6,127 bases of DNA, from assembly GCA_026388615.1 (NCBI GenBank), contig JAPLJL010000402.1, positions 1 through 6,127 on the forward strand. Direction: 5' to 3'. Source of the stretch: Pseudomonadota bacterium. Lineage in GTDB: Bacteria > Desulfobacterota > JAPLJL01. The first letter of the stretch is position 1; each line of letters opens with the position of its first letter. Shown one piece after another: positions 1-5,583 of this stretch. The translations under genes and the position numbers were made by a program. Below the pieces are notes generated by a model. It was not told the origin of the DNA. It made no database searches and saw nothing but the letters and a program-made list of their open reading frames with translations.

Positions 1-1285
1 ATTTCGGCCTTTTCCCCTGGCTGACCCGGATGGCGCAGAATTCCCCGCACATCGTGCAGACCTCTTCCTCGGCCGGGGGATGCTTCTCTCGGAAGGAGCG
101 GGCTCTTTGGGGGTCAAGGGCCAGCCGGATCTGGGCTTCCCAGTCGAGGTTCTTCCGAGCCTTGGCCATTTTGAGATCCAGGCGGGCCGCCCCGGTAATT
201 CCCCGGGCGATATCGGCGGCATGGCCGGCGATCCGGGAGGCGATTACCCCCTCCCGGACATCCTCGATATCGGGAAGAGCCAGGTGTTCGGAGGGGGTGA
301 CATAGCAGAGAAAATCCGCTCCGGCCCAGGCCGCCAGTGCCCCCCCGATCGCCCCGGTGATATGGTCATATCCGGCGCCCAGGTCGGTTACCAGCGGTCC
401 CAGGACGTAAAATGGCGCCCCGGAGCAAAGCTTTTTTTCGAGCAGGACATTGGTCTCAATTTCGTTCAGGGGCAGGTGGCCGGGGCCTTCCACCATTACC
501 TGCACCCCGGCTTCCCAGGAGCGGCGGACCAGCTGCCCGAGCGTGTGCAGTTCTTTCAGCTGGCTCCGGTCGGTGGCATCGGCGAGACAGCCTGGGCGCA
601 TCCCGTCTCCCAGGCTCAAAACGATCTCGTATTTCCGGGCGATCTGGAGGAGGCGGTCATAGTTTTCGAAAAAGGGGTTTTCCCGGCGGTTGTATTTCAT
701 CCATTCGAGGGTGAGAACCCCGCCCCGGCTGACCACGCCCAGGACCCGGCGGTTCTTTTTCAGGACCCGGGCGGCTTCCCGGTTTACCCCCACATGGACC
801 GTCATGAAGTCCACCCCCTGCTCCGCCTGAAGCTCGACCTCGGCGAAGAATTCCTCGGGCTCGAGCTCGACGAAGGATTTCCCCCGGCGCAGGGCCTTGA
901 GGGCTGCTCCGTAGATGGGGACGGTGCCCAGGGGCACCGGGCAGTTTTCCAGGATTTCCTGCCTGATCTTGTCCACCGGTTCGCCGGTGGAGAGGTCCAT
1001 CACCGTGTCGGCTTTGACTTCGAGCGCCGCCTGCAGCTTTTTCAGCTCGTTTTTAACGCTGGCCCGGTCCCGGGAGCTCCCGATATTGGCGTTAACCTTG
1101 ATCTTCAGGCCCTGGCCGATGGCGAGGGGGGTGAGCCCGCGGCGGAGGCGGTTTTTCAGAACCGCGATGGTCCCCCGGGCCACTCCGTCCCTGATTACCT
1201 CCGGTCCTACGCCTTCCTTCCGGGCCGCCGCCCGGACCTCGGGGGAGATTTTTCCGGAGCGGGCGATTTCAATCTGGGTCAACAT
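1..1285 (-). CDS. thiC: Phosphomethylpyrimidine synthase ThiC (3' end cut by window edge)
   Basis: ThiC is a cytoplasmic radical-SAM enzyme that rearranges aminoimidazole ribotide into HMP phosphate, the pyrimidine half of thiamine. Reading the minus strand from ATG 1285 gives 428 residues with no stop before the edge. Family landmarks are NANIGSS (65-71), MDLSTG (96-101), PVPLGTVPIYGA (116-127), FMTVHVGV (160-167), SRGG (186-189), LSLGDGMRPGC (223-233), VMVEGPGHLPLNEIETNV (263-280) and GPLVTDLGAGYDHITGAIGG (296-315). The C-terminal iron-sulfur motif is C410, C413 and C417. The short family form is about 430 residues, so only a few are missing. The start is supported by GGAG seven bases upstream and by the usual short N-terminus. 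ThiC paralogues such as BzaF make benzimidazole for cobamides, but the upstream TPP riboswitch favours thiC. The cysteine spacing is CX2CX3C, not the CX2CX4C I know from E. coli; this may be normal for short ThiC forms. Confidence 0.95.
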   Translation of the reverse strand, partial: MLTQIEIARSGKISPEVRAAARKEGVGPEVIRDGVARGTIAVLKNRLRRGLTPLAIGQGLKIKVNANIGSSRDRASVKNELKKLQAALEVKADTVMDLSTGEPVDKIRQEILENCPVPLGTVPIYGAALKALRRGKSFVELEPEEFFAEVELQAEQGVDFMTVHVGVNREAARVLKKNRRVLGVVSRGGVLTLEWMKYNRRENPFFENYDRLLQIARKYEIVLSLGDGMRPGCLADATDRSQLKELHTLGQLVRRSWEAGVQVMVEGPGHLPLNEIETNVLLEKKLCSGAPFYVLGPLVTDLGAGYDHITGAIGGALAAWAGADFLCYVTPSEHLALPDIEDVREGVIASRIAGHAADIARGITGAARLDLKMAKARKNLDWEAQIRLALDPQRARSFREKHPPAEEEVCTMCGEFCAIRVSQGKRPK

Positions 1286-1428
1286 AAGCAAGCTCCAAAT
1301 CCCAAAATCCAAGTTCCAAATAAATCCAAAAATCCAATATCCAAATAAATAAAATAATGGTTGCAGTCAGAGGGTTTGGTAATTGGAATTTGGTGCTTGG
1401 AATTTGGCATATTTATATAATAAATAAA
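1286..1428. repeat. AT-rich TTGGA/TCCAA inverted repeat in the thiC leader
   Basis: On the plus strand, 1294-1347 is a run of degenerate TCCAAA-like units (AATCCAA, TTCCAAAT, AATCCAATATCCAAAT). Positions 1374-1408 carry the opposite orientation (GGTTTGG, AATTGGAATTTGG, TTGGAATTTGG). The two arms can fold on each other imperfectly across about 25 bases. The block is strongly AT-rich compared with the surrounding GC-rich DNA and has no convincing reading frame. It looks like a dispersed non-coding repeat of the TTGGAATTTGG type that has settled between riboswitch and gene. Its assignment to a family is from memory, not from a search. Confidence 0.6.
1293..1296 (-). promoter_or_regulatory. Shine-Dalgarno sequence of thiC
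   Basis: The minus strand reads GGAG here, with seven bases between it and ATG 1285. This spacing is good and fixes the thiC start. The site lies at the edge of the TTGGA-type repeat (the local sequence is ATTTGGAGC), so the repeat seems to run directly into the ribosome binding site. Confidence 0.6.
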
Positions 1429-1460
1429 TGACCGTCTCACCCGGGGCGGGGGAGGCGGTC
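1420..1460 (-). terminator. Candidate riboswitch-controlled terminator
   Basis: The transcript can form a hairpin from GACCG-C-CTC (1460-1452) and GAG-A-CGGTC (1438-1430), which is eight pairs with one C/A mismatch. It is followed by ATTTATTTATT, a loose U-rich tail. It lies 25 bases downstream of the TPP aptamer. An alternative pairing of GGGAG (1485-1481) with CTCCC (1454-1450), plus GGC (1488-1486) with GCC (1447-1445), would use the 3' strand of P1 and the 5' arm of this hairpin. That fits a terminator/antiterminator switch. The U tract is interrupted, so confidence is modest. Confidence 0.4.
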
Positions 1461-1485
1461 GCAAACGAAAATTCCGGAATCTCCC

Positions 1486-1588
1486 GCCGCTTTCCCTCCG
1501 CTGGAATTATCCAGATCAGGTTCAAGGGGTATCCCCACCGCCGGTGGCGGGGGAATTCTCAGCTTCAGGCTTGCGCGCCCCCAGCAGC
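1486..1588 (-). ncRNA. TPP riboswitch (THI element) of thiC
   Basis: This cis-acting RNA binds thiamine pyrophosphate and shuts off thiamine biosynthesis genes. Conserved blocks appear in order on the minus strand: GGGGGCGCGC after P1, CTGAAGCTGAGAAT in the pyrimidine-binding arm, ATACCCCTTGAACCTGATC, CTGGATAATTCCAGC, and GGAGGGAAAGC at the end. P1 is GCTGCT (1588-1583) paired with AGCGGC (1491-1486). The P3 arm is extended by a GC-rich hairpin, CCGCC-ACC-GGCGG. The order and spacing match the family well. It is oriented toward thiC, whose start is 200 bases downstream. That is a long expression platform, because a repeat block lies between them. Confidence 0.95.
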
Positions 1589-1600
1589 TTTTGCGTCTAA

Positions 1601-1630
1601 ATCTTAACGGATTCCGGAGAAAATAAGCAA
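1601..1630 (-). promoter_or_regulatory. Candidate sigma70-like promoter for thiC
   Basis: On the minus strand, TTGCTT (1630-1625) and TAAGAT (1606-1601) are separated by 18 bases. They match the -35 and -10 consensus at four positions each. Transcription would begin a few bases before the riboswitch P1 stem, which is where a riboswitch promoter should lie. This is a prediction from sequence only. Confidence 0.4.
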
Positions 1631-1634
1631 CCGG

Positions 1635-1659
1635 AACCGGGAGGAAAACAGCGCCGGTT
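1635..1659 (-). terminator. Weak candidate terminator after the GGDEF-PilZ gene
   Basis: The transcript can pair AACCGG (1659-1654, overlapping the stop codon) with CCGGTT (1640-1635) over a 13-base loop. A second CCGGTT at 1634-1629 could compete. GCTTATTTTC follows, which is only partly U-rich. The hairpin sits between two genes on the same strand, just ahead of the thiC promoter. Read-through from the upstream gene into the riboswitch cannot be excluded. Confidence 0.25.
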
Positions 1660-2839
1660 AAATCAAAAGGTTTTGCATAAGGTTCCGGGTTTTGGAATCG
1701 ATATGGGAAAATTGCAGGCCGATCACGTATTTTTCTTCCTTCTCGATCTTTTCCGTCCGCACCACCGTACCCAGCACCTCGAGGACCTTTTCCAGAGCCG
1801 GGATCTTGATTTTCAGGACGATGGCAGTGGAGAGATTGATCGGCTCCTCGCACTCGAAGGACAATCCGTTCTCGCTAATGTTCCGGGTGGTGGTGATCTG
1901 TTCGTCGCCGGCGGGATCCTCGGTAATCACCTGGTAGCTCAAAATGTACGATCTCTCGATCCGCGGGAAGGTTCTCCTCTCGCTGTAGAAGAGGCAGATC
2001 CGGTTCTTGGTGAAATTCTTGGCCCGGTAGAGGGCCTCGTCCGAGTTCTTGATCAGTTCCTCCCAGCTCTCCCCGTCGCCCGGGTAGCACGCGACCCCGC
2101 CGCTGATCGTTAACCTGCCCTCGGTTACTCCCTCCTGCTTTTCAAAAGGATGTATCTCAATTCTTTTGCGGATCCGCTCCGCCAGGATGCCCGCGCTCTT
2201 TTTATCGGTTTCCGGGAGCAGGATGGCGAACTCCTCCCCCCCGTAGCGGGCGATGGTGTCCGACATCCGGCAACTGGAGGAGAAGATGCCGGAGATCTGC
2301 TGCAGGGCCAGGTCTCCGGCGATATGGCCGTGGTGATCGTTGTATTCCTTGAAGTTGTCCAGGTCGAAGAAGATCACGGAGGAGGCGCATTTGTACCGCC
2401 GGCAGCGCTCGATTTCCTTTCCCAGGGTCTCGTTAAAATGCCGTTTATTATAGAGACCGGTCAGGCCGTCGGTGAGGGCCGAACGCACCGTTTGCTCGAA
2501 GAAGGCGATCTCGACGATCTTGGGGTTTTTCACCTTGCGGTTGATGTTGATGAAATAGTCGAGGAGGGCGACCCGGAACCCGATGCAGCGGTGAATCCCC
2601 TTTTCCATCTCGGCCTTGTGCTTCAGGATGCAGTCCCAGTGGACCCGGGCTTCATCGGGGGCGAAGTCCAGGTGGGACAGGACCTTGAGCAGGTTGGCGA
2701 AGAACACGTCTCCGCTCTCGGCTCCGAGGGCGTTGAGCTTATCGATGAGCTGGCGCTCGTTTCCGCTGTCTTCATCCAGATATTGGATAATTTCCTCGAA
2801 CATCCGATTGGATTTCTCCACGATTTTCATCTCCATCAT
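1658..2839 (-). CDS. GGDEF-PilZ protein, probable c-di-GMP synthase with a c-di-GMP-binding domain
   Basis: The 393-residue product appears cytoplasmic: I see no signal peptide or membrane segment. Residues 1-110 are helical and belong to no family I recognise. They could be a dimerisation or sensing module. Residues about 115-285 form a GGDEF diguanylate cyclase domain (two GTP to c-di-GMP), with LTDGLTGLYNKRHF (122-135), DLDNFKEYND (159-168) and an intact GGEEF at 200-204. RxxD (R191-D194) lies five residues ahead of it, the normal place for the product-inhibition I-site. Residues about 287-393 form a PilZ domain with RTFPR (289-293) and NISENG (320-325), the two motifs that bind c-di-GMP. 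The protein may therefore both make and sense the messenger. The downstream target is unknown. The start at the first of two ATGs has AGAGGGGG ten bases upstream; ATG 2836 is an equally possible start. Confidence 0.92.
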   Translation of the reverse strand: MMEMKIVEKSNRMFEEIIQYLDEDSGNERQLIDKLNALGAESGDVFFANLLKVLSHLDFAPDEARVHWDCILKHKAEMEKGIHRCIGFRVALLDYFININRKVKNPKIVEIAFFEQTVRSALTDGLTGLYNKRHFNETLGKEIERCRRYKCASSVIFFDLDNFKEYNDHHGHIAGDLALQQISGIFSSSCRMSDTIARYGGEEFAILLPETDKKSAGILAERIRKRIEIHPFEKQEGVTEGRLTISGGVACYPGDGESWEELIKNSDEALYRAKNFTKNRICLFYSERRTFPRIERSYILSYQVITEDPAGDEQITTTRNISENGLSFECEEPINLSTAIVLKIKIPALEKVLEVLGTVVRTEKIEKEEKYVIGLQFSHIDSKTRNLMQNLLI

Positions 2840-2886
2840 TTTACGGGTTCCCCCTCTTTTCAGTCTAATTATTAAGGATAGATTTA

Positions 2887-2915
2887 ATTAGAATACCAAT
2901 AGGATCAATTGTCAA
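2887..2915 (-). promoter_or_regulatory. Sigma70-like promoter of the GGDEF-PilZ gene
   Basis: The minus strand carries a perfect TTGACA (2915-2910) and TCTAAT (2892-2887, five of six consensus bases) with the ideal 17-base spacer. Transcription would start near 2880, giving a leader of about 40 bases that contains the AGAGGGGG ribosome binding site. This is the best promoter match in the window and suggests housekeeping-type expression. Confidence 0.6.
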
Positions 2916-3027
2916 AACGAATAAGGGGGTTCCCTTTCTTTGGGGAGATGATGGAAGTTTCTTCTCCCCTATATCTTCCCCTCCCTCGAGGGGTGCCTGC
3001 CCGGCTGGCCCGAGGCTCGCCCAGGGA

Positions 3028-3046
3028 GACGACCGCTCGGGTCGTC
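3028..3046. repeat. Perfect short hairpin
   Basis: GACGACC (3028-3034) and GGTCGTC (3040-3046) are exact inverted copies around a five-base GCTCG loop. No T tract follows on either strand, so this is not a standard terminator. It may be part of a dispersed palindromic repeat or a protein binding site. Its function is unknown. Confidence 0.4.
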
Positions 3047-3103
3047 CAGGGCCCAACCGAATGACGTAAGCTGTATTGGGTCACTGGTTTGCATCGGGTT
3101 GGG

Positions 3104-3121
3104 TTTGAATTAAGCTTCAAA
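3104..3121. repeat. Inverted repeat TTTGAA-N6-TTCAAA upstream of nrdJ
   Basis: Two exact six-base arms (3104-3109 and 3116-3121) flank TTAAGC, about 80 bases before the nrdJ start. The symmetry would suit a dimeric regulator, but it does not resemble the NrdR box I know. It may be chance in an AT-rich patch. Confidence 0.3.
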
Positions 3122-3149
3122 TAAACAACCAGTCGTTCGGCAGGGATTT

Positions 3150-3184
3150 CCTAAACTCGAAACTAGAGACCCTAAACTCGAAAC
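3150..3184. repeat. Tandem direct repeat, 14 bp at 21-bp spacing, before nrdJ
   Basis: CCTAAACTCGAAAC occurs exactly at 3150-3163 and again at 3171-3184, with TAGAGAC between the copies. The 21-bp period puts both copies on the same face of the DNA helix. The second copy ends 17 bases before the nrdJ ATG, so it probably lies within the transcript leader or overlaps the promoter. It could be an operator for a repressor of nrdJ or a fragment of a dispersed repeat. Neither can be decided from this window. Confidence 0.6.
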
Positions 3185-3201
3185 ACGGTTTTTCCTTAAA
3201 T

Positions 3202-5289
3202 ATGATCACCCAGGTTCGCAAACGCGACGGCCGGCTGGAAGCCTTCCAGCCCCGGAAGGTAACCGACGTCATCCGCCGGTGCCTTTTCGATTTCGGTGTA
3301 AAAACCCCGGGAACCGCGTCCCGCCTGTCCCGGGAGGCGGTCCAGGCCCTGGAAGCGGCCTACCCCCGGGAGGCCCCGGGGGTAGAGAACATCCAGGACA
3401 CGGTCATCTCGGTCCTGGACCGCTGGAATCCCAGGGCGGCCGGGCGCTACCGGGATTACCGGGAGAAAAAAGCCCGGCTCCGGCAGGCCCGGCTGGAATT
3501 CGGGATCGAGGGGAAACTCTCTTACAATGCCCTAGCGGTGCTGGAGCGCCGCTACCTCCTCCGGGATAAAAGCGGGAAGCTGACCGAAACCCCGAAGCAG
3601 ATGTTTCGCCGGGTGGCCCGCTCGGTGGCCCGGGTGGAGCGGGATTACGGGAATGACCCCGCCCGGGTCGAGGAGGAATTTTTTCTGGCCATGTCCCGGC
3701 TCGAGTTCCTCCCCAACAGCCCGACCCTTTTCAACGCCGGGACCCGTCACCCCCAGCTTTCCGCCTGTTTTGTTCTCCCGGTCGAGGATTCCCTGAATTC
3801 CATTTTTTCGGCTTTAAAGGAAACCGCACTGATCGAGAAATCCGGCGGGGGGGTGGGTTTTTCCTTCTCCAGGCTCCGGTCCCAAGGCGATCTGGTCAAA
3901 TCCACGCTGGGGGTGGCCTCGGGCCCGGTTTCGTTCATGCGGGTTTTCGACACCACCACCGATGTGATCAAGGCGGGCGGGAAAAGGCGGGGGGCGATGA
4001 TGGGGGTGCTCCGGGTGGACCACCCCGACATCCTCGATTTCATCTCGGCCAAGGCTGATTCCCGGGCCCTCCGAAACTTCAATCTCTCCGTGGGAGTGAC
4101 CGACGCTTTCATGGAGGCGGTCAACCGTAACCGCGCCTATGATTTAATCAACCCCCGAACCGGGAAAGCCGTGAGCCGTCTCTCGGCCGGCCTGGTCTGG
4201 GATCGAATCGTCCAATCCGCCTGGAAAACCGGGGATCCCGGGCTCCTTTTCCTGGACGAAATCAACCGGCGAAACGCCACCGCGCGGCTCGGCCCGATCG
4301 AGAGCACCAATCCCTGCGGGGAGGTGGTCCTACATCCCTACGAGTCCTGCAACCTGGGGTCAATCAACCTAACCCGGATCCTGGAAAAATCCGGATCGAA
4401 ATACCGGATCGACTGGGGGAAACTCCGGAAACTGGTCCGGCTCGCGGTGCGGTTCCTGGATAATGTCGTGGATGCCAACCATTATCCCCTCCCGGCAATC
4501 GCGCGGATGACCCGGTCCAACCGGAAGATCGGCTTGGGGGTGATGGGGTTTGCCGATTTCCTTTTTCTCCTGAAGATCCCCTACGATTCGGAGCGGGCCC
4601 TCTCGACCGGCGGGAAAATCATGAGGTTTATCGCGGAGGAATCGCACCGGGCCTCCGCCGAGTTGGGAAAAGAACGGGGCTCTTTCCCGAATTTCCCGGG
4701 AAGCCTCTGGGAAAAGAGGGGATTCCGGGCGATGCGGAACGCCACCACCACGGTGATCGCCCCCACCGGCACCCTCTCCATCATCGCGGGCTGTTCCTCG
4801 GGGATCGAACCGGTCTTCGCCCTGAGCTTCATCCGCCGGGTGCTGGAGGGACGGGAACTGCTGGAGATCAACCCGGTTTTCGAGTCGGAAGCCAAGGCCC
4901 GGGGATTTTACTCCGCCGAGTTGATGCTCGAGATCGCCCGGGCCGGGTCCATCTGGGAGGTCCGGCAGGTTCCCGAAGACCTGCGCCGGATTTTCGTGAC
5001 CGCGCTGGAAATTAAGCCGGAACATCATGTCCGGATGCAAGCGGCTTTTCAGAAGTGGGTGGATAACAGCGTCTCCAAGACCGTCAACTTCCCCCGGGAG
5101 GCCGCCCCGGAGGAGATTAAAAAGGCATTTCTCCTCGCCCATCGCTTGAAGTGCAAGGGCATCACCGCCTACCGTTACGGGAGCAGGGATGAACAGGTTC
5201 TGTCCCTTCCCAAGCGTTCCGACCTTTTCCTGGCGGCCGAATCCGAGTTTTCCGGTGGCTGCCCGACGGGAACGTGTCAAATCGCATAG
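3202..5289 (+). CDS. nrdJ: Adenosylcobalamin-dependent class II ribonucleotide reductase
   Basis: The 695-residue enzyme reduces ribonucleotides to deoxyribonucleotides using a thiyl radical made from coenzyme B12, so it needs no oxygen and no small subunit. Residues 1-90 are an ATP-cone (VRKRDGRLEAF at 5-15), a dATP/ATP activity switch. The catalytic barrel includes PNSPTLFNAG (171-180), C189 (first redox cysteine), EKSGGGVGFSFSRLR (212-226), NPCGE (370-374, with thiyl C372 and E374), ESCNLGSIN (381-389, with C383) and APTGTLS (520-526). The C-terminal tail ends in C687-PTGT-C692, a likely redox shuttle pair that re-reduces the active site. All expected catalytic residues are present. No Shine-Dalgarno is visible before ATG 3202, yet no in-frame ATG, GTG or TTG occurs between it and the upstream TGA at 3106, and the ATP-cone begins at once, so the start is sound. 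It is a single-gene unit, with GC-rich codons. I assign class II from the lack of class I features and the overall sequence resemblance. Confidence 0.95.
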   Translation: MITQVRKRDGRLEAFQPRKVTDVIRRCLFDFGVKTPGTASRLSREAVQALEAAYPREAPGVENIQDTVISVLDRWNPRAAGRYRDYREKKARLRQARLEFGIEGKLSYNALAVLERRYLLRDKSGKLTETPKQMFRRVARSVARVERDYGNDPARVEEEFFLAMSRLEFLPNSPTLFNAGTRHPQLSACFVLPVEDSLNSIFSALKETALIEKSGGGVGFSFSRLRSQGDLVKSTLGVASGPVSFMRVFDTTTDVIKAGGKRRGAMMGVLRVDHPDILDFISAKADSRALRNFNLSVGVTDAFMEAVNRNRAYDLINPRTGKAVSRLSAGLVWDRIVQSAWKTGDPGLLFLDEINRRNATARLGPIESTNPCGEVVLHPYESCNLGSINLTRILEKSGSKYRIDWGKLRKLVRLAVRFLDNVVDANHYPLPAIARMTRSNRKIGLGVMGFADFLFLLKIPYDSERALSTGGKIMRFIAEESHRASAELGKERGSFPNFPGSLWEKRGFRAMRNATTTVIAPTGTLSIIAGCSSGIEPVFALSFIRRVLEGRELLEINPVFESEAKARGFYSAELMLEIARAGSIWEVRQVPEDLRRIFVTALEIKPEHHVRMQAAFQKWVDNSVSKTVNFPREAAPEEIKKAFLLAHRLKCKGITAYRYGSRDEQVLSLPKRSDLFLAAESEFSGGCPTGTCQIA

Positions 5290-5293
5290 GGCA

Positions 5294-5327
5294 AGGTGCA
5301 GGGAGCACGGGGCAGGGGGCAGGCCCG
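5294..5327. repeat. Degenerate GCAGGG-type tandem tract
   Basis: The plus strand has near-repeats of a six- to seven-base unit directly after the nrdJ stop: GTGCAGGGA, GCACGGG, GCAGGGG and GCAGGCC. It looks like a short imperfect tandem repeat of the kind found in intergenic DNA of some environmental bacteria. I see no coding or terminator function. Confidence 0.4.
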
Positions 5328-5342
5328 GACTTCGCCAACCTG

Positions 5343-5368
5343 TCCGACATAGCTGCAGCGAAGTCGGA
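5343..5368. repeat. Palindromic repeat TCCGAC...GTCGGA
   Basis: TCCGAC (5343-5348) pairs exactly with GTCGGA (5363-5368) around a 14-base loop, ATAGCTGCAGCGAA. The layout (tgtccg-c-tagct-gcgaag-cgga) resembles a dispersed palindromic repeat I associate with several uncultured phyla. That family link is from memory and unverified. No T tract follows, so it is not a typical terminator. Confidence 0.4.
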
Positions 5369-5422
5369 GGCTTCGTCGGGCTCGCCCCTCGATAAACCTC
5401 GGGGTAAACAGAGCTCGGTAGC

Positions 5423-5440
5423 CGCAACCTTCAGGTTGCG
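5423..5440. repeat. Perfect hairpin CGCAACC-TTCA-GGTTGCG
   Basis: Seven exact base pairs surround a four-base TTCA loop. AAAAAG follows on the plus strand, so the opposite strand would have the T run on the wrong side, and the hairpin does not work as an intrinsic terminator in either direction. The flanking GGTAGC is complementary to the GCTACC that often accompanies this kind of repeat, which suggests a REP-like dispersed element. Confidence 0.5.
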
Positions 5441-5454
5441 AAAAAGAAATTGGT

Positions 5455-5529
5455 AGATTGCTTTGTCGCTTTGGCTCCTCGCAATGACACCTCTATTGTC
5501 ATCGCGAGCCCAAAGAGCGTGGCGATCTC
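5455..5529. repeat. TGTCATTGCGAG-type inverted repeat, copy 1
   Basis: The left arm (5455-5489) reads AGATTGCTTTGTCGC, then CTCCTCGCAATGACA. The right arm (5497-5529) reads TGTCATCGCGAGCCC, then GAGCGTGGCGATCTC. They are imperfect inverted copies around a seven-base loop and would fold into a long hairpin. The right arm matches 5915-5947 further on at about four of every five positions. This resembles the widespread non-coding TGTCATTGCGAG...GCAATCTC repeats, probably mobile or formerly mobile MITE-like elements. It contains no transposase gene. Confidence 0.7.
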
Positions 5530-5549
5530 AAAAGCATGACAATTTTCAG

Positions 5550-5571
5550 TTTCTTTATCGGGAATAAGAAA
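5550..5571. terminator. Weak AT-rich stem-loop between convergent genes
   Basis: TTTCTTTAT (5550-5558) can pair with ATAAGAAA (5564-5571) with one bulged T and a CGGGA loop. It lies 13 bases beyond the stop of the small membrane protein gene and could end transcription from either side. The stem is AT-rich and no proper T run follows, so support is weak. Confidence 0.2.
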
Positions 5572-5583
5572 TTTGACGGGATT

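Larger units (their letters stand above)
2840..3201. other. Divergent intergenic region between the GGDEF-PilZ gene and nrdJ
   Basis: This 362-bp spacer separates divergently transcribed genes. The part next to the GGDEF-PilZ gene (2840-2925) is AT-rich and holds its promoter. The middle (2930-3060) is GC-rich, with several short palindromes: GGGGAGA/TCTCCCC (2942-2948 with 2963-2969), CCCTCGAGGG (2983-2992) and GACGACC/GGTCGTC (3028-3046). The nrdJ side (3100-3200) contains an 18-bp inverted repeat and a phased direct repeat. I saw no convincing gene. Short frames here lack ribosome binding sites and recognisable protein motifs. Confidence 0.6.
5290..5583. other. Gene-free repeat patchwork after nrdJ
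   Basis: These 294 bases lie between the convergent nrdJ and the small membrane protein gene. I find no supportable gene. From left to right they hold a purine-rich GCAGGG-type tract, a TCCGAC/GTCGGA hairpin, a GCAACC/GGTTGC hairpin, a long TGTCATTGCGAG-type inverted repeat, and a short AT-rich stretch with a weak stem-loop. No strong intrinsic terminator for nrdJ is visible. Confidence 0.7.

Noticed and set aside
80..1348. A long plus-strand open frame of 422 codons
   Set aside because: It is antisense to thiC. The minus strand has all ThiC motifs in one frame, while the plus-strand product is Pro/Gly-rich with no recognisable motif. High GC content creates such shadow frames.
1286..1428. 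A small minus-strand gene (61 codons, ending at 1279) in the thiC leader
   Set aside because: The frame reads through repeat sequence, its product is low-complexity, and it overlaps the thiC start. It is better explained as repeat DNA.
2150..2875. Plus-strand open frame of 241 codons
   Set aside because: It is the antisense shadow of the GGDEF-PilZ gene, whose catalytic motifs are intact on the minus strand.
3150..3184. NrdR boxes upstream of nrdJ
   Set aside because: The repeat is direct, not palindromic, and does not resemble the ACACTATATATAGTGT-type box.
2930..3201. Cobalamin riboswitch upstream of the B12-dependent reductase
   Set aside because: A GGGTCACTGG at about 3078-3087 loosely recalls a B12 box, but the other conserved blocks of the aptamer are missing and the spacing does not fit.
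4369..5427. A long minus-strand open frame of 352 codons over the nrdJ 3' half
   Set aside because: It is antisense to the motif-rich nrdJ frame and has shadow-type composition without domains.
5290..5530. CRISPR array
   Set aside because: The repeats are different from each other and palindromic, with no regular spacer length and no cas genes.
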